Below the pieces are notes generated by a model, which was not told the DNA's origin, ran no database searches, and saw only the letters and a program-made list of their open reading frames with translations. From Sulfurimonas sp. endosymbiont of Alviniconcha boucheti (GTDB lineage Bacteria; Campylobacterota; Campylobacteria; Campylobacterales; Sulfurimonadaceae), in the NCBI GenBank assembly GCA_021766785.1, contig JAICBP010000079.1, forward strand, positions 827-34,532: a stretch of DNA of 33,706 bases, in the 5' to 3' direction. This document shows positions 28,237 through 33,706 of the stretch, piece after piece (position 1 is the first letter of the stretch; each line of letters begins with the position of its first letter). Both the position numbers and the translations under genes were made by a program.

Positions 28237-28263
28237 CTTTTTGTTCCACCTTTTTGGTGGTGA
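28237..28263 (-). promoter_or_regulatory. 5'-UTR hairpin before the small peptide and recG
   Basis: On the minus strand CCACC-AAAAA-GGTGG forms a perfect 5-bp stem, extended by TTGT/ACAA across small bulges, ending only a few bases before the AAGGA site. It is placed to affect ribosome access or mRNA stability. No U-tract follows, so it is not a terminator. Confidence 0.5.
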
Positions 28264-28270
28264 CAAAATA

Positions 28271-28300
28271 ATTCTACAATAAAAATCACAAAACTTTCAA
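28271..28300 (-). promoter_or_regulatory. candidate sigma-70 promoter for the small peptide and recG
   Basis: TTGAAA (28295-28300) and TAGAAT (28271-28276) with an 18-base spacer, one mismatch each to consensus. The predicted start near 28264 coincides with the beginning of the UTR hairpin. Confidence 0.55.
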
Positions 28301-28340
28301 AAATATGTCACTCTGCAATATTTTATGAAATTATTTTAAC

Positions 28341-29225
28341 TTAGTTATTTACTCTTTTAAGTCGCTCTGCTTCTTGTTCTTTGTAAAGCTCTGCACACCC
28401 TTTTGAGAGTTCACGTATTTTAAGCATATAGTTCTGGCGTTCAGTTTGTGATATCGCTTTTCTGGCGTCTAGCACATTGAAAATGTTTGAGACCATCATA
28501 CAGAGATCATACGCTGGAAGAGGAAGTTCTGCTTCAAGAGTTTTAAGACACTCTGTACTTTTTGCTTCAAACTCTGCAAAGAGCATATCTGTATCTGCTA
28601 CTTCAAAATTATATTTAGAGAACTCTATTTCACTCTCTTTATGTACATCTTTGTAGTATGTTTTGTTGCCATTTTTATCTTCATTCCATACTATATCAAA
28701 AACAGTATCAACACCTTGAAGATACATAGCTAAACGCTCAGTTCCGTAAGTAATCTCAACTGCAACAGGATTGCACTCTATGCCACCTACCTGTTGAAAA
28801 TAGGTAAACTGTGTCACCTCCATGCCATTAAGCCATACTTCCCAGCCTAAACCCCATGCACCAAGTGTTGGAGATTCCCAGTTGTCTTCAATGAAACGAA
28901 TATCATGCTTAGAAACATCAAGACCTAAAAACTCTAATGATTTTAAGTAAAGCTCTTGAATATTATCTGGTGATGGTTTTATGAGTGTTTGAAATTGGTA
29001 GTAAGATCCTAAACGATTAGGATTTTCTCCATAACGGCCATCAGTCGGACGACGTGATGGTGCTACATAAGCTACCGACCAAGGAGTAGAGTCTAGTGAA
29101 CGGAGAAATGTTGCAGGGTGAAATGTTCCTGCTCCTGAAGAGATGTCATAAGGCTGTACAATATTGCATCCCTCATTCATCCAAAATTCTTGTAGTTTTA
29201 AGAGCATCGCACTAAAAGTTATCAT
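28341..29225 (-). CDS. glyQ: glycyl-tRNA synthetase alpha subunit
   Basis: Catalytic alpha chain of the alpha2-beta2 glycyl-tRNA synthetase. The 294-residue protein begins [15 protein letters not shown], followed by [26 protein letters not shown] (about 20-45), [22 protein letters not shown] (about 60-81), and [25 protein letters not shown] (about 124-148), all class II GlyQ signatures. ATG at 29225 matches the usual family start; an upstream in-frame ATG at 29246 lies in a hairpin stem and lacks a ribosome-binding site. glyS is not adjacent, as in many Campylobacterota. Confidence 0.95.
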   Translation of the reverse strand: MITFSAMLLKLQEFWMNEGCNIVQPYDISSGAGTFHPATFLRSLDSTPWSVAYVAPSRRPTDGRYGENPNRLGSYYQFQTLIKPSPDNIQELYLKSLEFLGLDVSKHDIRFIEDNWESPTLGAWGLGWEVWLNGMEVTQFTYFQQVGGIECNPVAVEITYGTERLAMYLQGVDTVFDIVWNEDKNGNKTYYKDVHKESEIEFSKYNFEVADTDMLFAEFEAKSTECLKTLEAELPLPAYDLCMMVSNIFNVLDARKAISQTERQNYMLKIRELSKGCAELYKEQEAERLKRVNN

Positions 29226-29240
29226 AAATATCTCACTTGT

Positions 29241-29260
29241 GAGCATTTAAAAAAATGCTC
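29241..29260 (-). promoter_or_regulatory. perfect 8-bp hairpin upstream of glyQ
   Basis: GAGCATTT and AAATGCTC pair around a four-base loop (29249-29252), about 15 bases before the glyQ start. The stem covers an in-frame ATG at 29246. No poly-U follows on either strand, so a role in the glyQ leader is more likely than termination. Confidence 0.45.
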
Positions 29261-29496
29261 TATTTAAAATTTGTATGATTATAGCTTTTATAGGCTTGAT
29301 TGATGATAAATATAGTTATAGAGACTTGATAAAGTCTCCTATTCACACTGTAATTTTAATTACAAAAAATAGATTAAAGGCTTAGCAAATTTGCCGTAGT
29401 GTTGCAATTATGATTTGAATTTAGGTTATAATTTATCTCATGGACTTACTATAAATATTTTGATTAAAGAAAGTACAGTATAAAAGGGAGTAGCAG
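29261..29496. other. intergenic region between glyQ and the SDR gene
   Basis: No ORF seen. It holds a 7-bp hairpin GAGACTT-GATA-AAGTCTC at 29321-29338, an inverted repeat GTAATT-TT-AATTAC within 29349-29364, and a TATAAT at 29427-29432 that could serve the SDR gene. Divergent promoters are expected here, but I see no convincing one for glyQ. Confidence 0.5.
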
Positions 29497-30189
29497 ATGC
29501 AAAAAGTAGCATTAGTAACAGGAGCGAGTTCTGGGATAGGTAGGGCTCTAAGTGAGAGGCTTTTAACTTTAGGATACAAGGTGCTTGGAGTAAGTCGGAC
29601 TATAGAGAGTAGCTTGTTCTCTTCAGATAATTTTAGCGCTTTGCAGGTAGATTTTTCTAAAGAGCAAGAGACTTTGGCTTTTTGTGAAAAAATAAAAAAA
29701 GAGAATATTCATATTCTTATAAATGCAGTTGGTTTTGGAAGATTTGAGCCACATGAAGAGCTCAGTGCAAAAACTATAACAGAGATGAGTTATCTTAATC
29801 TTACCGTTCCAATGCTCCTTACAAACGCCACACTAAGAAGCCTCAAAAAGAGTGAGGGCTATCTTGTAAACATTAACTCTATTGAAGCACTTAGAGCAAG
29901 TAAGTTTGCTGGCGTTTACTCTGCTACAAAAGCTGGACTTAAAGCCTTTGGAGACTCACTTTTTGAAGAGACCAGAAGATCTGGACTAAGTATTACCAAT
30001 ATCAATCCAGATATGACAGAGACAGCCTTTTATGATGCATTACGCTTTGGAACAAGTGCTAAAGAAGATGAAAAGCTTTTTGCTGAAGATATAGCTGATG
30101 CACTAGAGCATATACTTACTATGAGAAAGGGTGCAGTTGTGAGTGAATACACTATAAGAAGTTTGAAGTTTGGGATAACTAAGAGCTGA
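29497..30189 (+). CDS. short-chain dehydrogenase/reductase
   Basis: A 230-residue classical SDR oxidoreductase. It has the cofactor motif TGASSGIG (8-15), an NNAG equivalent reading NAVG (about 78-81), the catalytic Ser in NINSIEA (about 126-132) and YSATKAG (about 143-149) with Tyr and Lys in place. Arg after the second strand (VSRT) suggests NADP(H) preference; this is inference. Substrate unknown. AAGGGAG precedes the ATG. It is a single gene; its last 11 bases overlap the 3' end of the fliT-like gene on the opposite strand. Confidence 0.88.
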   Translation: MQKVALVTGASSGIGRALSERLLTLGYKVLGVSRTIESSLFSSDNFSALQVDFSKEQETLAFCEKIKKENIHILINAVGFGRFEPHEELSAKTITEMSYLNLTVPMLLTNATLRSLKKSEGYLVNINSIEALRASKFAGVYSATKAGLKAFGDSLFEETRRSGLSITNINPDMTETAFYDALRFGTSAKEDEKLFAEDIADALEHILTMRKGAVVSEYTIRSLKFGITKS

Positions 30190-30433
30190 TATTTAGTTTT
30201 GAGACAAGGGGCGCTTGTGTGGATTTCAAAAATCCTATATTTTTTTGTATCTGTACCATAGAGTTTTGTGTTTCATTACGAATTTTTATGAGAAAAGCAG
30301 TAGCAGTAGCTAAGAGGTGCAAGGCTTCATCTATCTCCTCTTTTTTTTTTAACGTTGGGAGATCCTCTATAAGTTTTTCAAGCTTTGATATATCTTTTTG
30401 AATGAGAGCAATTTTTAGCTCATTAAGCCACAT
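30179..30433 (-). CDS. FliT-like flagellar chaperone candidate
   Basis: An 84-residue, wholly helical protein with no cysteine or membrane segment. Its identity is inferred from position: it overlaps the end of fliS by 11 bases in the order fliD-fliS-X, where FliT-type chaperones sit. FliT binds the FliD cap protein before export. The sequence itself (KLEKLIEDLPTLKKKEEIDEAL, then IRNETQNSMVQIQKNIGF) resembles FliT only in general helical character. A run of ten A residues at 30341-30350 (minus strand) encodes LKKK; gain or loss of one base would produce an early stop. Confidence 0.55.
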   Translation of the reverse strand: MWLNELKIALIQKDISKLEKLIEDLPTLKKKEEIDEALHLLATATAFLIKIRNETQNSMVQIQKNIGFLKSTQAPLVSKLNISS

Positions 30434-30794
30434 TTGTTGATTCTCTCCAAGCTTCTAACAGTACTTTAAATACATTACTGCATTCATCTAATTTTTCAAT
30501 ATTATTCTCATTTCCAGCATCAAGTAAGAGCTGAATTTGGTAGTTGTATAATCCTTTAAGATATGTAGATATAGTGCCTTGTTTCATATCAAGTACTGAG
30601 ATAAGTTCACTAATAATAGCAGTAGAACGGTTCATCCAATAGACTCTTTTTTCTACATTTTTAACTAGTATAGCTTTTTTTGCTTGTGCATTAAAGCGCA
30701 GGATCCCCTCATAGAGCATCTCAATGAGCTTTGTTGGAGACTCTATATTTATATTATTTTGAGTATAAATATTGTGTGCAGTGCTATCATACAT
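30423..30794 (-). CDS. fliS: flagellar export chaperone FliS
   Basis: Binds the C-terminus of flagellin and keeps it unfolded for export. The 123-residue helical protein matches the family: NIYTQNNINIESPTKLIEMLYEGILRFNAQAKKAI at the N-terminus, MNRSTAIISELISVLDMKQG in the middle, and YNYQIQLLLDAGNENNIEKLDE. It follows fliD by 57 bases and overlaps the fliT-like gene. Confidence 0.93.
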   Translation of the reverse strand: MYDSTAHNIYTQNNINIESPTKLIEMLYEGILRFNAQAKKAILVKNVEKRVYWMNRSTAIISELISVLDMKQGTISTYLKGLYNYQIQLLLDAGNENNIEKLDECSNVFKVLLEAWRESTNVA

Positions 30795-30851
30795 TAAAAT
30801 CCTTTTCTACCTTTTTTCTTACTAATTAAATCGGCACTTCTTTTAGTTTTT

Positions 30852-32240
30852 TTAGTTATTGTTTTGTGTATTTGCTAATTGTACAAACATATCTGATGCA
30901 GAGTTAAACTTATTGATAATGCTATTAAAAGCAGTGTACTTTTTTTTCAAAATGGCATATTTTGCATCAAGACGTTCTATCTCTTTTGTTTTTCTATCTT
31001 CATAACTGGTTAAATTTTCACTAATATTATTTTTTACCTGATCAAGATCCCCATTTGTTTTGGTAAAAGAGTTTATGGTAGTATAAAAGGAGCTAAATGC
31101 TCCAGTGAGAGTTGTGGATGTTCCTGTTGTATCTGTATAGTCTCCTCCTGCAAAGAATGCCTTGACATTTGCTGGATTTGCATCTATTTTCGTATTGAGA
31201 GTGGTTTTGTTTATGCTCATGACTCCATCTCTATCTATATCAAAACCATAGTCTTGAAGATTGCCACCAACATTTGAGATGCTTCCTAGCATATTTTGAA
31301 TAGTAGTTTTCATAGATTTAACAATACTATCCCCTGAAAATATACCACGAGTCTTATTGTCTGTGCTTGATTTTGTTTGTTTGGAAAGTTCATCTACGAC
31401 AGCATTATACTTAGAGACAAAACTATCTATACGTTTCTCTAAATCTGTTCGATCTTGTGTAACACTTACTGTTGAGCTACCAAGTTCTTTGAGTGATACA
31501 GTATATCCAGAGACTAAGTCTATAATAGTATTTGAACTTCTTGTAATCGCTTGACCATTAAAATTAAAAGTGGCATCTATACCACTTTGAATGGTAGATA
31601 AACCAGAAGTCAGATTTGTGCCACCAGATGTTTTTCCTTCATCATCTGATAAAAGACCACTTGTATCAGTGATAGACATAGTTTGTAATGTACCCTCATT
31701 TGCAGCATTTAAAAAGAGTTTATAGTCTCCTTTGGCAATTTGAACTATACTCGCATTTACATCTGTACCAGCAATGCTATTGATACTATTTTTTAAATCT
31801 TTTAAAGTAGTAGTAGCATCATAATCTATAGTATAGGTATTGCTACCAACAGTAAGATCCATAGATCCTACCCCTGTAGCGATGAGTGCTGTGTCCGAAC
31901 TGTAAGATGCAGACTCGTTAATCTCTTTTGTTGCTAGTTGTGTGACATTAAGGGTAAAATCTTGTATATCACTATCTACATCAGCAGTAATAGAGACAGA
32001 ACTTCCTATTACATCTGTTTTTCTTGCACCAAAAAGAGTTGTATTCTGGAGTTCATTTGCTGCATCTCTGAAGTTTACCATAGCAGCATCTAAAACATCA
32101 CGAGCCGAGCTCTTGTCATTTTCATTTGTTATATTTAAAGTAAGTGGTTTAACTCTTTGTGCTTCATCTGCTTCTCTTAATTGATCAAGTACATCCTGTG
32201 TCAAAATTCCAGAACCAACACCTAATGATGAAATGCCCAT
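30852..32240 (-). CDS. fliD: flagellar filament capping protein FliD
   Basis: Forms the cap under which flagellin subunits fold at the filament tip. The 462-residue protein has the N-terminal cap domain (MGISSLGVGSGILTQDVLDQ; VKPLTLNITNENDKSS), the FliD middle domains rich in Ser/Thr/Asp beta strands, and a C-terminal helical region (DGVMSINKTTLNTKI ... AILKKKYTAFNSIINKFNSASDMF). The final helix is shaped for coiled-coil assembly with filament ends. AAAGGAT precedes the ATG. A FliA-type promoter lies just upstream. Confidence 0.95.
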   Translation of the reverse strand: MGISSLGVGSGILTQDVLDQLREADEAQRVKPLTLNITNENDKSSARDVLDAAMVNFRDAANELQNTTLFGARKTDVIGSSVSITADVDSDIQDFTLNVTQLATKEINESASYSSDTALIATGVGSMDLTVGSNTYTIDYDATTTLKDLKNSINSIAGTDVNASIVQIAKGDYKLFLNAANEGTLQTMSITDTSGLLSDDEGKTSGGTNLTSGLSTIQSGIDATFNFNGQAITRSSNTIIDLVSGYTVSLKELGSSTVSVTQDRTDLEKRIDSFVSKYNAVVDELSKQTKSSTDNKTRGIFSGDSIVKSMKTTIQNMLGSISNVGGNLQDYGFDIDRDGVMSINKTTLNTKIDANPANVKAFFAGGDYTDTTGTSTTLTGAFSSFYTTINSFTKTNGDLDQVKNNISENLTSYEDRKTKEIERLDAKYAILKKKYTAFNSIINKFNSASDMFVQLANTQNNN

Positions 32241-32267
32241 AACAAATCCTTTTGTTTCATAACCTCA

Positions 32268-32293
32268 AGATCGGCAATGAATGAAAAATCTTA
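32268..32293 (-). promoter_or_regulatory. sigma-28 (FliA)-type promoter for fliD-fliS
   Basis: TAAGATTT, then a 10-base spacer, then GCCGATCT on the minus strand. This approaches TAAAGTTT/GCCGATAA, with a start around 32260 and a 20-base leader to fliD. It fits late flagellar gene control. Confidence 0.5.
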
Positions 32294-32300
32294 AGTGGTA

Positions 32301-32389
32301 TTAAAATTGCACTTGATTTAGATTAACAATACTTATCATTCTCTGCACTTCATCTTTTGTAGGATTAGTTATAGTAAAAATTGTAAATT
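32301..32389 (-). pseudogene. out-of-frame duplicate of a DEVQRMI-type protein module
   Basis: Just beyond the stop of the propeller gene, another minus-strand frame reads TKDEVQRMISIVN and ends at a stop (32301-32303). It is nearly identical to TRDEVQRMINIVN inside the propeller protein (33314-33354 at DNA level). A 41-base DNA segment is shared with two mismatches (32322-32362 and 33314-33354). The fragment has no start of its own and looks like the left-over end of a longer or duplicated coding region. Confidence 0.6.
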
Positions 32390-33706
32390 TTATTTTATAC
32401 CGCCAATAATAACTAAACCATTTTCACCATCAGCTATATAAGCCTTTGTGCCATCACGTGAAAGAGTAACATCCAATGCATACCCAGCTGTATCGTATGA
32501 GTTAAGTTTTATTGGACGAGCTGGATCACTTATATCAACTATTACTAAACCATTCTCCAAATCAGCTATATAAGCCTTTTGTCCATTACTTGATAGAGCA
32601 ACATCTTCTGTATGACCAGCTGTATCGTATAAACCAAGCTTAGTTGGATGAGCTGAATCGCTTATATCAACTATTACTAAACCATTCGCATCATCAGATA
32701 GATAAGCCTTTGTGCCATCACTTGATAGAGTAACACTCTGTAAATATCCAGATGTATGGTATGAGCCAAGCTTTATTGGATTATATGGATCGCTTATATC
32801 AAGTATGACTAAACTATTCTCCCAATCAGCTATATAAGCCTTTGTGCCATCACTTGATAAAGCAATATTTAGTGCAGTTCCAGTATCATATGAACCAATT
32901 TTTCTTGGAAGAGCTGGATTGCTTATATCGACTATGACTAAACCATGATCCCAATCAGCTAGATAAGCCTTCGATCCATCACTTGATAGAGTGACACTTT
33001 TTGCCGCCCCAGATGTATTGACTGAGCCAAGCTTAGTTGGGTGAACGGGGTCACTTATATCAACTATTACTAAACCATTCTCATAATCAGCTACATAAGC
33101 CTTGCTGCCATCATTTGATAGAGTAACACCCCATGCAACTCCAGTTGTGTTATATGATCCAAGTTTTGTTGGATGAGCTGGATTACGTATATCGACTATA
33201 ACTAAACCATTCGTATAATCAGCTATATAGGCCTTGGTACCATCATTTGATAAAGTAACACCTTTTGCATTCCCAGCTGTATCGTAAGAGCCAAGTTTAT
33301 ATATTCGATTGTTATTAACAATATTTATCATTCTCTGCACTTCATCTCTTGTAGCAGGTGAACTAAAAAAGTTACTATCTGCAGTTGCTATATACGTTCT
33401 ATAGATATTTTCATAATTACTATTTATATTATCAAGTGCTGGAGTAATAGCTCTTAGTTGTGCAATTGTTATAATTGATTTGTGGTTACTCTGTTCATTG
33501 GTTATCTTTAAGAGGATACTATCTGATCTCTCTGCTGGCGTTTGCTCTTTTATACAGCGTAGAGGTAGTCCATTTGTTCTTTGAAGAGAGTGAGTCTCAT
33601 GAGGTCTCCATGCTACTCCTGGAGTTGTATCCCATATACGTGGTGCACCTCCAGGGTAAAACATACCATAACCATTTGAATTAAGCCATCCTGGACCAGG
33701 TATTTT
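32390..33706 (-). CDS. surface protein with C-terminal seven-bladed LVIVD propeller (5' end outside window)
   Basis: The frame is open to the window edge, so at least 438 residues are visible and the true start is missing; the ATG at 33664 is probably internal. The visible N-terminal part (about 1-60) contains GGAPRIWDTTPGVAWRPHET and ends HSLQRTNGLPLRCIKE, like the end of Fibrobacter-type FISUMP domains of exported proteins. A linker with TRDEVQRMINIVN follows. The last 302 residues are seven tandem repeats of about 43 residues (KLGSYDTAG ... VTLSNDGTKAYIADYTNGLVIVDISDPAHPT), enough for a complete beta-propeller. It is probably extracellular; ligand unknown. Confidence 0.8.
   Translation of the reverse strand, partial: KIPGPGWLNSNGYGMFYPGGAPRIWDTTPGVAWRPHETHSLQRTNGLPLRCIKEQTPAERSDSILLKITNEQSNHKSIITIAQLRAITPALDNINSNYENIYRTYIATADSNFFSSPATRDEVQRMINIVNNNRIYKLGSYDTAGNAKGVTLSNDGTKAYIADYTNGLVIVDIRNPAHPTKLGSYNTTGVAWGVTLSNDGSKAYVADYENGLVIVDISDPVHPTKLGSVNTSGAAKSVTLSSDGSKAYLADWDHGLVIVDISNPALPRKIGSYDTGTALNIALSSDGTKAYIADWENSLVILDISDPYNPIKLGSYHTSGYLQSVTLSSDGTKAYLSDDANGLVIVDISDSAHPTKLGLYDTAGHTEDVALSSNGQKAYIADLENGLVIVDISDPARPIKLNSYDTAGYALDVTLSRDGTKAYIADGENGLVIIGGIK
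32393..33298 (-). repeat. seven tandem LVIVD repeats (about 129-132 bases each)
   Basis: Seven in-frame units start at about 33298, 33166, 33034, 32902, 32773, 32641 and 32509. Each encodes a KLGxYxT start, an S-D/N-G-xKAYxAD core and LVIVDIS, and DNA identity between units is visible by eye. The fourth is one codon shorter; the seventh is capped by LVIIGGIK. Confidence 0.85.

Larger units (their letters stand above)
2153..33543. repeat. dispersed 8-base word TGGCGTTT (14 copies)
   Basis: Plus-strand copies start at 2153, 9103, 11849, 13541, 23757, 29910 and 33536; reverse-complement copies (AAACGCCA) at 3855, 14924, 15898, 17701, 22499, 27702 and 29823. With about 34% GC, random expectation is about 0.7 for both strands together. 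Copies with only the first base changed occur at 1531, 15053, 17601 and 27314. All are inside genes, in several reading frames and both orientations relative to the gene, so codon use alone does not explain them. Confidence 0.7.

Noticed and set aside
29226-29300. T-box leader for glyQ
   Set aside because: Only a simple 8-bp hairpin is seen; no specifier loop or T-box sequence, and the phylum generally lacks T-boxes.
32241-32330. Sigma-54 promoter for fliD
   Set aside because: No GG-N10-GC element at a suitable distance was found.
32393-33298. Regular repeats of about 130 bases looked at first like a CRISPR-type or satellite array
   Set aside because: They are in-frame protein repeats (LVIVD blades) with no constant spacer/repeat division.

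Overview
This window looks like a chromosomal piece of a Campylobacterota (epsilonproteobacterial) genome, most like Sulfurimonas or a close relative. The reasons are the AT-rich sequence, a c-subunit gene (atpE) with an N-terminal presequence, prepilins with the AFTMIEL signature, a short RecG, and the content and order of the housekeeping genes. That assignment is inference from protein style and was not checked by a search. No insertion sequence, prophage, CRISPR array or rRNA is visible.

Left part (1-13.1 kb, mostly minus strand): tRNA-Leu(GAG), atpE, and a compact operon running purD > RDD membrane protein > lptD > phosphoribosyltransferase > pnp. A structured RNA with its own -10 box and a strong terminator lies just upstream of purD; its rod-like fold fits 6S RNA. 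Further upstream are guaA > hemD, and a three-gene operon of a small lipoprotein > nadB > nhaD that ends in a terminator.

Middle (13.0-19.5 kb): a plus-strand pair of a DUF721-like gene and uvrC, then an Hpt-domain protein; facing these on the minus strand is bamD > lon.

Accessory block (19.7-25.7 kb, plus strand): a 1346-residue secreted protein with a clear signal peptide but no ATG/GTG/TTG start, followed by three overlapping prepilin-like genes. The arrangement resembles the MshQ/MshD/MshO/MshP end of an MSHA-type pilus locus, and I read it as a pilus-tip or adhesin module. The major pilin and assembly motor are not in the window.

Right part (25.7-33.7 kb): hpf (plus) facing recG (minus), with an unlisted 36-codon membrane-peptide gene directly upstream of recG; glyQ; an SDR oxidoreductase; a flagellar run fliD > fliS > fliT-like behind a FliA-type promoter; and the 3' part of a surface protein with a seven-bladed LVIVD beta-propeller, truncated by the window edge.

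The observation I would check first is an 8-base word, TGGCGTTT, found 14 times (7 per strand) in many reading frames, where base composition predicts about 0.7. It behaves like a genome-wide DNA signal such as an uptake or Chi-like sequence. Next are the AUA (or AUU) start of the large adhesin-like gene and the out-of-frame duplicate of a protein module behind the propeller gene.
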